From assembly GCA_964599885.1 (NCBI GenBank), contig CAZRHH010000050.1:1-21802 (forward strand): a stretch of 21,802 nt of DNA. The letters run 5' to 3'. The stretch's first letter is position 1. Each line of letters begins with the position of its first letter. Position numbers and translations under genes: made by a program. The DNA is from CAZRHH01 sp964599885. Lineage in GTDB: Bacteria > Chloroflexota > Dehalococcoidia > DSTF01 > JACRBR01. Under the pieces are notes generated by a model. That model was not told the origin of the DNA. It saw only the letters and a program-made list of their open reading frames with translations, and did no database searches. Of this stretch, positions 1 to 7,604 are shown in pieces.

Positions 1-1350
1 CCCGAGCATCTCGCGCATCCCCGGTCCGCCCTTCGGCCCTTCGTAGCGGATCACGACGACATCGCCGGCATGGATGTCGCGGCGCGTGACCGCGGCCATC
101 GCGTCTTCCTCGCAATCGTAGACACGCGCTGGCCCGCGGTGCGTCAGCCGCTCGTGCCCGGCGACCTTCACGACGCACCCCTCGGGCGACAGGTTGCCTT
201 TGAGGATGACGAGGCCGCCCGTCTTCTTGATCGGGTTGTCGAGCGTGCGGACGACATCCTGCCCCGGCGTCTCCACCGAGGTCGCCGCCTCTTCGGCGAA
301 CGTGCGGCCGGTCGGCGTCGGGCGCGCGCCATCGACGAAGCCGCCCTCGACGAGTCGTGACGCGACGAGCTGGGTGCCGCCGGCCCGGTCGAGATCGGCA
401 GCGACGTAGCGCCCGCCGGGCTTCAGGTCGGCGATGAGCGGCGTGCGTTCGCTTACGGTGTCGAAGTCGTCGATCGTCAGCGGCACGTTGGCCTCGCGGG
501 CGAGTGCGAGCAGGTGCAGCACGGCGTTTGTCGAGCCACCGGTCGCGGCGACGCCGGCGATCGCGTTGTCGAACGCCGCGCGCGTCAAGATGTCGAGCGG
601 GCGGACGTTGCGGCGCAGCACGTCCATGACGGTAGCGCCGGCGCGCATGCCGACGTCATCCATGCGCGGATCGACGGCGGGTACGCTGGCGTTGCCGAGC
701 GGCGACAGCCCGATGAACTCCATCGCCATCGCCATCGTGTTGGCCGTGAACATGCCGCCGCACGCACCCGGTCCGGGGCACGCCGCATGCTCGAGCACTT
801 CGAGTTCCTCGTCGGAGAGTGTGCCGGCGGCATTCGCGCCCACGCCCTCGAAGACGTCCTGGATCGTCACGTCGCGGCCGTCGAACGTGCCGGGCAGGAT
901 CGAGCCGCCGTAGATAATGATGCCGGGGATGTTCAGCCGCGCCAGCGCCATGGACGCTGCCGGGATCGTCTTATCACAGCCGACGAGGCAGACGAGCGCA
1001 TCGAACATGTAGCCACGCGTGCAGAGCTCGATCGAGTCGGCGATCACCTCGCGCGAGACGAGCGACGTCTTCATCCCCTGGGTGCCCATCGTGATGCCGT
1101 CGCTGATCGCGATCGTGTTGAACTCCATCGGCGTGCCGCCATTCGCGCGGATGCCGTCGGCGACCTTCGCGGCAAGCAGTCGCAGGTTGAAGTTGCACGG
1201 CATCGTGCCGATCCACGTGTTGGCGATGCCGATGATCGGCTTCTCGATGTCCTCGCGCGTGAAGCCGACGCTGTAGTAGTACGAGCGAGCCGCCGCGCGG
1301 TCGCGCCCGTCGGTGATAGTGCGAGAGTTGTGCTTCGGGTCGAACGTCAT
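1..1350 (-). CDS. ilvD: Dihydroxy-acid dehydratase, 3' end outside window
   Basis: IlvD converts 2,3-dihydroxy-isovalerate and 2,3-dihydroxy-3-methylvalerate to the 2-oxo acids of valine and isoleucine synthesis, in the cytoplasm, using an Fe-S cluster and Mg2+. The reading frame is open for 450 codons from ATG 1350 to the window edge; the family is usually about 560 residues, so roughly the last fifth is missing. The three expected Fe-S cysteines are visible: C52 (GTMPCNFN), C125 (VGCDKTIP) and C197 (PGACGGMFTANTM). K127 beside C125 and the later ATGGSTNAVLH segment also fit the family. The catalytic serine region near the C-terminus lies outside the window. GGAGG lies 7 nt before the ATG and supports this start. 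The gene follows nuoG on the same strand after 106 bp. Identification is firm from motifs and continuous similarity to known IlvD. Confidence 0.96.
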   Translation of the reverse strand, partial: MTFDPKHNSRTITDGRDRAAARSYYYSVGFTREDIEKPIIGIANTWIGTMPCNFNLRLLAAKVADGIRANGGTPMEFNTIAISDGITMGTQGMKTSLVSREVIADSIELCTRGYMFDALVCLVGCDKTIPAASMALARLNIPGIIIYGGSILPGTFDGRDVTIQDVFEGVGANAAGTLSDEELEVLEHAACPGPGACGGMFTANTMAMAMEFIGLSPLGNASVPAVDPRMDDVGMRAGATVMDVLRRNVRPLDILTRAAFDNAIAGVAATGGSTNAVLHLLALAREANVPLTIDDFDTVSERTPLIADLKPGGRYVAADLDRAGGTQLVASRLVEGGFVDGARPTPTGRTFAEEAATSVETPGQDVVRTLDNPIKKTGGLVILKGNLSPEGCVVKVAGHERLTHRGPARVYDCEEDAMAAVTRRDIHAGDVVVIRYEGPKGGPGMREMLG

Positions 1351-1456
1351 GTGGTGGCCTCCGGCGATGATCGTAGCGAGCGCCGCAGTTGGGTGCGAAT
1401 GCGCGCTTTGCTGTGTTGATGGTTGCCGAGTGTCGTGCCCGCTCGGGCCGCCGGTG

Positions 1457-4066
1457 CTAGACCGGCGCCGGTACGGCGATGCGCACACGGGCGGGAGCGC
1501 CGGTACGCGGCAGAAGCGCCGTGATCGCGCCGGCGTCGTAGTACTGCGGGATGAACAGCATGCCATCGAGGACGCGGTCGGAGATCTTGCAGCGGATCGT
1601 CAGCTCGCCCTGATCGCTCGCCAGCGTCAGTTCGTCGTCGTCGCTCAGGCGCAGCGCGGCGGCATCGGCGGCGCTGATCTCGGCGTATTCTTCGCGGTGC
1701 AGCTTGTCGGCGTCCTGTGCGTGGATCTCCGCGCCTTCGAGGCTCGTGAACAGCGTGCGACCCGTCGTCAGCGTGTAGGCGCCATCAGCGGCTGATGCTG
1801 CGGGCGGCGCGACGGGCTGCGTCTCGAACTTCGTCGCCGGCGATGACACGCGCGCCTTGCTCCAGGCGCGGTTGCCCGAACCGAAGCGCTCGTAGCCGGC
1901 GACGGTCGCGGCGATCTCGTCCGTGACGGCGTCCGGGTGCGCGTATGTCCACGCGCCGGCGTCGCCGACAGCGTTCGCCAGATCGACGAGCGCCAGCAGC
2001 GCCGGACGCGCGTCGCCGAGCGCATCAACCGACGCGTGCATGCGGCCGATGCGGCGCTCTGTGTTGGCGTACGTGCCCGTCTTCGCGTACGACGGCACAT
2101 CGGCGAGCACCACGTGCGCCATCTTCGCCGTATCGGTGAGCAGGCTATCGACAACGATCAGCAGATCAAGCGACGCAAGCGCCGCTTCGATGCGCGCGCG
2201 ATCCGGCGCGAACATCAGCGGGTTATCGCCGACGACGACGAGCGCCTTCAGCGTGCCACCGGCGGCCGCGTCGATCATCTCGTCGAACGTCATGCCGGGT
2301 GTGGGAGCGGGCACGTGGCCGGGGCCGAGCAAGGGGTCGACGCCCATGTCGCGCGCGCCGTTCACGTTGGCTTCCGTCGGCAGGATGAAGAGCGATTCGG
2401 CGGCCTTCTCGCCGCACAGTGCCATCGCGAGATTCGCCGCAGCGGCGGCGCCATCTCGCGCGGCGGCGACGTCGTAGCGCGGCGTCGCGAAGACGATCGA
2501 GACGGTGGCACCGTCCGCCTTCGCGGCTTCGATCGCGGCCATCGCCGCGTCGACATCGCCCGACGCGAGTTCGGGCAGCGTCGCCTCTTCTCCAGATGCG
2601 CGCTTCGCTAGCGCATCGACAACGGCCGCTTCGTAGCCCGGTTGCGGGCGCAGCCAGGCGCCGCCGTACGGTTCGGCGAAATCGGCCATCTCGCCCCAGA
2701 GCGCCGAAACGAGCACGAGCCGCCCGTCGCGCGGCGCCAGCGGGTTGCCGACAATCGCGTCCTTGATCCGCAGCGCCGCGATGTTGTGGCTCGATTCCAG
2801 GTCGTCGGCGATGACGAAGACCACATCGCTACGTTCGAGATTGATCGTGTCCGACGCGAGCATCTCCGTGCCGAACGCGGCTTCGATCGCCTGCGCGGCG
2901 GCGCGGTTCGGCGCGGCGTTGCTGAAGTCGACGTGCGGCGTGCCGATGACGTCACGCGCGAGCTTCTGCGTCAGGTAGTTCTCTTCGTTCGTGTTGAACG
3001 GCGATCCGAGGACGCCGACCGATGCCGCGCCGTGCTCGGCGATGATCTTCTTCAGACCGTCCGCGGCGTACGTGACGAGTTCTCCCCAGTGCGCTGGGAA
3101 CTGCGGCGTGCCGGCGGCGCCGCGTCGCACGAGGTGCTTCTGCAGCCGCTGCTTGTCGGTGACGGCGTCGTAGTGAAAGCGGCCGCGCACGCAGATCTGG
3201 TCGGCGCTGACGGGGTTGAGCTGATCCGGCTTCACGATGACCGCGCGGCCGGCGCGCGCGCCGACGCTGATCGTGCAGCCGACGCTGCAGGAGTTGCACG
3301 TTGTGCTGGTCCAGTCTTCGGTGCGCGCGATCCACTTGTTCGGCTTCTCCATCAGCGTCGCCGTCGGGCAGACGTCGATGCAGGCGCCGCAGAAGTCGCA
3401 GTTCGACTCGTGGACAGCGCCGCCGCTGCCGAACGCGATCCGCGTCGGGAAGCCGCGGCCGGCGAGCGTGACGGCGCCCGTGTGGCGGATCTCGTCACAA
3501 GCGCGGACGCAGCGGGTGCAGAGAATGCACATCTGCGGGTCGAATTCGAGGAAGGGGTTTGCGCGGTCGGGATCTGGCACGGGGAACTGGTAGTACGTGC
3601 GCGGCTCCCCCGCCCACGGCTCGACGTTCTCGAAGCCCATGTCGAGCAGGTCGTTCGTCGTCTGCAGCTCGCAGCGATAGTTCTTCGAGCACGTCAGGCA
3701 GCGGTGCGTGACGACGTCGTCGCGCAGGCAGATGTCGCCGGGCATGCATTTGACGCGCCGGTGGCACGTCAGGCAGCGGTCGCTGTGGTTGGCGTTGATC
3801 AGCGACAGCACCTGCTGCCGCGCCTGCTTCGCCTCCGGCACCTCCGTCTCGACGACCATGCCGTCGGTGACCTTCGTCGTACACGAGAGCTGGAGGCCGC
3901 GCGCGCCTTCGATCTGGACGAGGCACGTGCGGCAGCCCGCGTACGGCGGCAGGCCGTCGATGTAGCAGAGGTTCGAGACCCAGACGCCGTTCTGCTTGAT
4001 CACTTCGACGAGCGGCGCGCCAACTTCCGTCTCGATCTCGACGCCGTTCAGCTTGATGTTAGCCAC
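1457..4066 (-). CDS. nuoG: NADH-quinone oxidoreductase subunit G-like iron-sulfur protein
   Basis: This 869-residue protein has the order of complex I subunit NuoG: an N-terminal [2Fe-2S] ferredoxin domain (C34, C45, C48, C62), a His-Cys cluster motif (H94, C98, C101, C107), two 4Fe-4S motifs (C180/C183/C186/C190 and C223/C226/C229/C233), and a molybdopterin-oxidoreductase fold opened by a further 4Fe-4S motif (C257, C260, C264, C292). The C-terminal ~100 residues look like the molydopterin-binding beta domain. Where formate dehydrogenases carry the Mo-binding Cys/Sec, this protein has SNAAPNRAA near residue 355-363, which argues for electron transfer, not formate oxidation. A second CxxCx5C motif (C123, C126, C132, with C113) follows the first and is not in standard NuoG. 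The start is GTG, overlapping the end of nuoI by 8 bp, with GAGG upstream. A formate-dehydrogenase-like or other NAD-linked module remains possible. Confidence 0.88.
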   Translation of the reverse strand: MANIKLNGVEIETEVGAPLVEVIKQNGVWVSNLCYIDGLPPYAGCRTCLVQIEGARGLQLSCTTKVTDGMVVETEVPEAKQARQQVLSLINANHSDRCLTCHRRVKCMPGDICLRDDVVTHRCLTCSKNYRCELQTTNDLLDMGFENVEPWAGEPRTYYQFPVPDPDRANPFLEFDPQMCILCTRCVRACDEIRHTGAVTLAGRGFPTRIAFGSGGAVHESNCDFCGACIDVCPTATLMEKPNKWIARTEDWTSTTCNSCSVGCTISVGARAGRAVIVKPDQLNPVSADQICVRGRFHYDAVTDKQRLQKHLVRRGAAGTPQFPAHWGELVTYAADGLKKIIAEHGAASVGVLGSPFNTNEENYLTQKLARDVIGTPHVDFSNAAPNRAAAQAIEAAFGTEMLASDTINLERSDVVFVIADDLESSHNIAALRIKDAIVGNPLAPRDGRLVLVSALWGEMADFAEPYGGAWLRPQPGYEAAVVDALAKRASGEEATLPELASGDVDAAMAAIEAAKADGATVSIVFATPRYDVAAARDGAAAAANLAMALCGEKAAESLFILPTEANVNGARDMGVDPLLGPGHVPAPTPGMTFDEMIDAAAGGTLKALVVVGDNPLMFAPDRARIEAALASLDLLIVVDSLLTDTAKMAHVVLADVPSYAKTGTYANTERRIGRMHASVDALGDARPALLALVDLANAVGDAGAWTYAHPDAVTDEIAATVAGYERFGSGNRAWSKARVSSPATKFETQPVAPPAASAADGAYTLTTGRTLFTSLEGAEIHAQDADKLHREEYAEISAADAAALRLSDDDELTLASDQGELTIRCKISDRVLDGMLFIPQYYDAGAITALLPRTGAPARVRIAVPAPV

Positions 4067-4586
4067 GCGTGTTCGCCTCGACCACGCGCTCGCCCTTCGA
4101 GACCGGCGCCTTCGCCTCGATCTCGATCAGCTCGATGACGTCTTTCGGCGCTTGCTGGCCGTGCGGGTACATGTAGTCGTTGCGGCGCAGATGCTCGTGC
4201 GCCAGCGTCGTCAAAGCGTCCTTGTTCTTGTACATCGTGTCGAACTCGTATACGGCGTCCTCGAACACGCCGCCGGACTGGATCGCCTGGTAGGGGCACG
4301 CCTCCACGCAAAGCCCGCAGTACATGCAGATGCGGAAGTCGATCTCGTATCGCACCTTGTTGAGCGAGCCGTCAGCGTTCGGCGATGTCTCGACGAGAAT
4401 GCAGCCGTCGGGGCAGGCCTGCGCGCAGGTGCTGCAGCCGGTACAGCGCTCGTCGAACCAGAGGAGGTTGGTGCGCGCGCGCGGCGAGATCGGCCGCGTC
4501 ACTTCGGGGAACTCGACGGTCGCGACGGGCATGATCATGCGCTGGACCGTGACGAGCATGCCCTTGAGGATGCCGATGCCGTACAC
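4059..4586 (-). CDS. nuoI: NuoI-like 8Fe ferredoxin subunit
   Basis: A 175-residue NuoI-type subunit that would carry electrons through two [4Fe-4S] clusters between the peripheral arm and the quinone site of a complex-I-like enzyme. The N-terminus (GILKGMLVTVQRM followed by VEFPEV) matches the membrane-facing start of NuoI, and the two cluster motifs are complete: C48/C51/C54/C58 and C87/C90/C93/C97, the last of each set followed by Pro or Asp as expected (CVEACPYQAI, CAQACPDGCI). The start is GTG 4586, preceded by AAGGAG with a 5-nt spacer. Its stop overlaps the nuoG start by 8 bp, so the two are almost certainly co-translated. No nuoE, nuoF or membrane subunit lies in the window; the next gene upstream is an unrelated acetyltransferase. 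Length and motifs are normal for the family. Confidence 0.9.
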   Translation of the reverse strand: MYGIGILKGMLVTVQRMIMPVATVEFPEVTRPISPRARTNLLWFDERCTGCSTCAQACPDGCILVETSPNADGSLNKVRYEIDFRICMYCGLCVEACPYQAIQSGGVFEDAVYEFDTMYKNKDALTTLAHEHLRRNDYMYPHGQQAPKDVIELIEIEAKAPVSKGERVVEANTRG

Positions 4587-4589
4587 CGC

Positions 4590-4602
4590 GGCTCCTTAGC
4601 GT
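4590..4602 (-). promoter_or_regulatory. Ribosome binding site of nuoI
   Basis: On the minus strand AAGGAG ends 5 nt before the GTG at 4586. It fixes the GTG as the start of nuoI, where no in-frame ATG is near. A TACAAT hexamer lies further upstream (4648-4653 on the minus strand) and could be a -10 element for nuoIG, but no matching -35 is visible 16-18 nt away. Confidence 0.6.
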
Positions 4603-4759
4603 GGTCTGATCGCAAGCGCGCCCAAGCGAGAATCGGGCGGCGGATCGATTGTAACTTATTTCACGCACAGGGGAAGCGGGCGGCGTCGCTCCGACTTTGG
4701 GGAGTCCGGGCGCACGATGTTGCTAAGGGACAAAGAAGAGGGAGATGTAGGAAGGGGGG

Positions 4760-5497
4760 TTACGTCTGCCTAGGAGAAAGCCGCCACATCCAACCGGTCG
4801 GGCGCAAGTTGAGCCGCGTTGCGACACGCTGCGACGAAGCGTTGTCGCTTGATGTGCTGTAGAACAGGACTCGGCCGGTGCCAGCGAGCAGCGATGCCCA
4901 CGCTGCGGTGACGGCTGCGGCGTGACCTCTGCCGCGGTAGCCGGGATCCGTCCAGACGCCGGCCTCTGCCCCGCGTTCCGTTAGGCGGGCGCTGTGGCAG
5001 ATCGCGATGATCTGCGTTCCGGACGTTGCCATCGCCCACGGGTCTAGCGTCCCGTCAAGCAGCAGGTTCCACTCGTCCGGCTTCCAGTTCGCGCCAGGAG
5101 GGTTCATCTCCCGTAGGTCTTCGACCGTGGCATCGCTCGAAGTTCTGATCGCTGCGGAGGAGGCGTGAGCCGTCCCTATCGGTATGACGTAGCTCGGGCC
5201 AGACGATGCCTCGACGACCCCAACGGCGTCCTCAAGGAGACGCGCACAGCGAGCCAGTCCAGCCGGAGCCTGCCCTGGTCCGGGTTGCGCGTCGCTTAGC
5301 GCGACGGCGCGAAGTTCGATCGCCGAGTCGTCGGGCACATGGCTCCCGATCGCGGCGATCCGCCCGTCGTTCGACGCGGCGATCACCATGTGCGGCACCG
5401 GACGCTGTGGCTCGCGATCAGCGATCAGGCGACCGCGTTCATCGAGCACCCAGATCGTGTCGAGTTCAATCTCCAGCAGTTCGAGATCAGTAGGCAT
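4760..5497 (-). CDS. GNAT-family N-acetyltransferase
   Basis: A 245-residue probable acetyltransferase; substrate unknown. The C-terminal half carries the GNAT acetyl-CoA signature: VWTDPGYRGRG near residues 181-191, where the RGRGHA stretch is the pyrophosphate-binding R/Q-x-x-G-x-G/A motif, followed by a helix and the terminal SSDNASSQRVATRLNL segment typical of motif B. The N-terminal half (ELLEIELDTIWVLDERGRL, then PHMVIAASNDGRIAAIG) has a pattern I associate with a sub-group of two-part GNAT proteins in Chloroflexota and Actinomycetota. I chose ATG 5497 because AGGA lies 8 nt upstream; an in-frame ATG at 5515 adds six residues and has no better site. It stands alone, with a 173-bp gap to nuoI on the same strand and the tRNA gene upstream. 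Confidence 0.8.
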   Translation of the reverse strand: MPTDLELLEIELDTIWVLDERGRLIADREPQRPVPHMVIAASNDGRIAAIGSHVPDDSAIELRAVALSDAQPGPGQAPAGLARCARLLEDAVGVVEASSGPSYVIPIGTAHASSAAIRTSSDATVEDLREMNPPGANWKPDEWNLLLDGTLDPWAMATSGTQIIAICHSARLTERGAEAGVWTDPGYRGRGHAAAVTAAWASLLAGTGRVLFYSTSSDNASSQRVATRLNLRPTGWMWRLSPRQT

Positions 5498-5563
5498 CGC
5501 GAATCCTAGAGCCATGCGTCACGACCACCATTGCGCACGCAAGCCATCGCGCCCGAACGGCGA

Positions 5564-5591
5564 CTTCCAGCTTCTAGCATCCAGCTTCCAG
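5564..5591 (-). repeat. CTGGAAGCTGGA-type dispersed repeat
   Basis: Minus-strand reading gives CTGGAAGCTGGATGCTAG followed by AAGCTGGAAG. The same TGGA(A/C)GCTGGA phrasing recurs at 9288-9320, 11185-11207 and 14875-14896, always in spacers. Confidence 0.6.
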
Positions 5592-5626
5592 TGCTCGATC
5601 GAGGCGCCACAGTAGGTGAGGAAAAG

Positions 5627-5703
<77 letters not shown>

Positions 5704-5793
5704 ACGGGGGTGTGACGCATCGTATCGGTCGCTTCCGCCGGAAGTCAATTCGGGCGCCGCCTGACGTCATCGCACCAGAGCAGTAGCCGCGGA

Positions 5794-6144
5794 TTACGGG
5801 CACGCCTCAGCTCGCGAGGCGAAGAGTTCCGTGCCGGCGTCATCAAGCGAGTCGAACGACAACCGCAGGCAACCCAACGCTGCTCCGGATGCATCCTGAA
5901 CCTTGTACCACGACGTGCCGCCAATCGCGGCAAGCGTGGAATAGAACTCACCAGGGTTCACGCCTCTGCTGCTGCGGCCACCGATATCGTCGCAGTCTCC
6001 CGATTTGCACTGCAGGAAGTCGACCCTGTCCGCTGTGTCGTTCACAAGTCGCACCGAGATCGACTCGCCGTCGCAGCCGGCCAGCCAAAATGACGCCAAG
6101 AACAAACCAAGAACGCCAGCTTTCGAGCGAATCGTGCGAATCAC
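5794..6144 (-). CDS. Small cysteine-containing lipoprotein
   Basis: A 116-residue protein with a lipoprotein signal: short basic start (IRTIRSKAG), hydrophobic core (VLGLFLASFW) and lipobox LAGC, so C24 would be lipidated and the mature protein anchored outside the membrane. The rest is a small beta-rich domain (SVRLVNDTADRVDFLQC ... LGCLRLSF) with four more cysteines (C46, C51, C92, C115) that could form two disulfides. I recognise this only as a small exported domain of unknown function. The start is GTG 6144, overlapping the upstream hydrolase stop as GTGA, so translation is likely coupled. A much longer in-frame extension upstream runs antiparallel in composition through the hydrolase gene and has no signal peptide; I reject it. 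It is the last gene of a three-gene overlapping set. Confidence 0.75.
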   Translation of the reverse strand: MIRTIRSKAGVLGLFLASFWLAGCDGESISVRLVNDTADRVDFLQCKSGDCDDIGGRSSRGVNPGEFYSTLAAIGGTSWYKVQDASGAALGCLRLSFDSLDDAGTELFASRAEACP

Positions 6145-6797
6145 GACACGCCCAGCCACGCGCACAGCACGCCGACCGCCTCTGCGTGTACGTCGGCGCG
6201 GGTGCGGCCGGTGCTTTTCTTCACGTTGAAGCCGTGATCGGCGCCGTCGAGCAGCTGCAGCTTCGAGCGCGTCACGAGTGCCGCCGCTTCGCGCAACTCG
6301 CCGGGCGAGCCGAAGGCGTCGTTCGTGCCGGAGACGAACAGCGTGCGCGGCTTCAGCGCCGGCAGATGCTCCGTGCGGGCGCGCTCCGGCTTGCCCGGCG
6401 GATGCAGCGGATACGCGAACAGCGCCACGCCGTCCACCTTCACGCCGCCTGCCACTACCATCGACGCGATGCGCCCGCCCATCGATCGTCCGCCGACGAC
6501 GATCTTGCCGCTGTCCGGGCGCACGGCGTCGATGACGGCGCGCCAGGTCGCTTCGAGCACGGGCGGGCGATCCGGTGCGCTGCGGCCCGCTTCGCGAAAG
6601 GGAAACTGAAAGCGAACCGCCGTCACGCCGCGCTTCGCCAGCTCGTCGCACGCATACACGCCGAACGGATCATCGATGCCCGCGCCAGCACCGGGCGCAT
6701 AGACGAACGTCCATCCCGCGTCACCGCTCGCGTCGTGCCGCGCGGCGCTGATGCTGCGCACATCGGGCACGTCGATCGTGAGGCGTTTTGTTGTCAA
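6141..6797 (-). CDS. Alpha/beta hydrolase, TEX30/KANL3 or dienelactone-hydrolase-like
   Basis: A 218-residue cytoplasmic serine hydrolase. The nucleophile elbow is GGRSMGG with Ser105; Asp160 in SGTNDAFG and His188 in DGADHGFN complete the triad at normal spacing. The YAPGAGAG segment at 33-40 would form the oxyanion hole, and the overall layout resembles the bacterial relatives of KANL3/TEX30, with dienelactone hydrolases as the wider family. Substrate is unknown. The start is taken as TTG 6797, which overlaps the upstream gene's stop as TTGA. An ATG at 7022 would lengthen the protein by 75 residues, but these lie entirely inside the upstream gene and look non-native. Both ends of this gene thus lie in 4-bp overlaps. 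Confidence 0.85.
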   Translation of the reverse strand: MTTKRLTIDVPDVRSISAARHDASGDAGWTFVYAPGAGAGIDDPFGVYACDELAKRGVTAVRFQFPFREAGRSAPDRPPVLEATWRAVIDAVRPDSGKIVVGGRSMGGRIASMVVAGGVKVDGVALFAYPLHPPGKPERARTEHLPALKPRTLFVSGTNDAFGSPGELREAAALVTRSKLQLLDGADHGFNVKKSTGRTRADVHAEAVGVLCAWLGVS

Positions 6798-7441
6798 TTC
6801 AGCACTCCGAAACCGGCCGTCTTGTGGCGCATTTTGATCGTCAGGCGGTTGCGCATGTCGGGGAGGCTGTCGCCGATCGTTTCCAGCTCGCTCGTGATGC
6901 GGGCGGCCGGCGACAGCTCTTCGAGCCATTGCTGCTTCAGTTCGCCGGGGGCTTCGACGCGCGCCGCGATGTAATCGCCGGCGTCGCCCGGGTCGTCGGG
7001 CAGCGTGACGCCGCGCGTCCACTGGTCGCCGAGCGCGAGATACGCCTTGAGGTACTCGTTGAACAGCAGCGACGCGCGCGGCATCAGTTCGTGCGCTTCG
7101 GGCGACGGCGCGTCCTGCTCGACGTACTCGATCTCGCCGGTGAGGAAATCACGTTCGGTCTGCAGTTCGGCCGTCCGGAAGCGGCGCTCGCCGATCGTGA
7201 AGAGGTTCATCCGGCCGTCGTCGAGATATTCGACCTGGGCGATGCGCGCCGTCGTGCCGAGCATGTGCGGCACGGCGCCGCCGCCGACTTCGGGGCCCTC
7301 GCGGATGAGCAGCACGCCAAACGGCGCGTCCTCTTCGATGCACTCGCGGATCATCTGCTTGTAGCGCTCCTCGAAGATGTGCAGCGGCATGCGCATGCCG
7401 GGGAAGAGGACGGTCTGGAGGGGGAACACGCGGAGGTTCAT
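6794..7441 (-). CDS. Lon N-terminal (LON substrate-binding) domain protein
   Basis: A 215-residue protein consisting of the LON substrate-binding domain without the AAA+ ATPase or protease parts of Lon. The diagnostic start is LRVFPLQTVLFPGMRMPLHI, followed by FEERYKQMIRECI, then GTTARIAQVEYLDDGRMNL and GERRFR. The second half is helical and includes DSLPDMRNRL near the end. Such stand-alone proteins (YcaP/PUA-like fold) are common in bacteria; their function is not settled and may be peptide binding or degradation control. ATG 7441 is chosen because the LON motif begins within three residues. There is no Shine-Dalgarno, but a TACAAT hexamer sits 6 nt upstream. The stop overlaps the hydrolase start (TTGA). 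Confidence 0.9.
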   Translation of the reverse strand: MNLRVFPLQTVLFPGMRMPLHIFEERYKQMIRECIEEDAPFGVLLIREGPEVGGGAVPHMLGTTARIAQVEYLDDGRMNLFTIGERRFRTAELQTERDFLTGEIEYVEQDAPSPEAHELMPRASLLFNEYLKAYLALGDQWTRGVTLPDDPGDAGDYIAARVEAPGELKQQWLEELSPAARITSELETIGDSLPDMRNRLTIKMRHKTAGFGVLN

Positions 7442-7447
7442 CGGCAG

Positions 7448-7453
7448 ATTGTA
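7448..7453 (-). promoter_or_regulatory. -10 element for a leaderless Lon-domain transcript
   Basis: On the minus strand TACAAT is followed by 6 nt (CTGCCG) and then the ATG at 7441. This spacing puts the predicted transcription start at or next to the A of ATG, and no ribosome binding site is present. No good -35 is seen 16-18 nt upstream. Confidence 0.5.
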
Positions 7454-7457
7454 TCGC

Positions 7458-7486
7458 TTGACTCGACAGAAGGACGGGCAGATAAT
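7458..7486 (+). promoter_or_regulatory. Sigma70-type promoter of the DUF35-thiolase operon
   Basis: TTGACT (7458-7463) and GATAAT (7481-7486) each match the sigma70 consensus at 5 of 6 positions and are separated by exactly 17 bp. Transcription would begin near 7493, leaving a leader of about 110 nt before the ATG at 7605. The leader contains a short hairpin (CCGCAC-CGT-GCGG, around 7528-7541) but nothing I recognise as a riboswitch. The element lies back to back with the -10 of the opposite Lon-domain gene. Confidence 0.7.
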
Positions 7487-7604
7487 GCCCCTTACCTCTC
7501 CGGAAGCATCCCAGCTTCCCGCGTCAGCCGCACCGTGCGGTGGCGAGGCATCCGAACCGCATCCGAAAGCAGCAGAACGCGCAAGCTTCAGCTCAGGAGG
7601 CCTC

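Noticed and set aside
514..1419. Plus-strand frame of about 300 codons opposite ilvD
   Set aside because: Antisense shadow of a clear IlvD frame; Arg/Asp/His-rich without family features.
1457..4066. Formate dehydrogenase alpha subunit for the 869-residue protein
   Set aside because: The Mo-ligand Cys/Sec and following catalytic His region are absent and the partner is NuoI-like; no in-frame TGA is present to suggest selenocysteine.
2642..4138. Plus-strand open frame of about 500 codons opposite nuoG
   Set aside because: It is Arg/Ala/Val-rich, matches no family and mirrors the nuoG codons, whose product has complete Fe-S motifs. It is a high-GC antisense shadow.
4648..4653. Promoter of nuoIG from TACAAT on the minus strand
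   Set aside because: A good -10 match but no -35 or TGn extension, and about 60 nt from the start; not strong enough for a separate feature.
7484..7604. Longer DUF35 protein starting at an earlier ATG
   Set aside because: The earlier ATG overlaps the -10 element and lacks a ribosome binding site; AGGAGG sits before ATG 7605.
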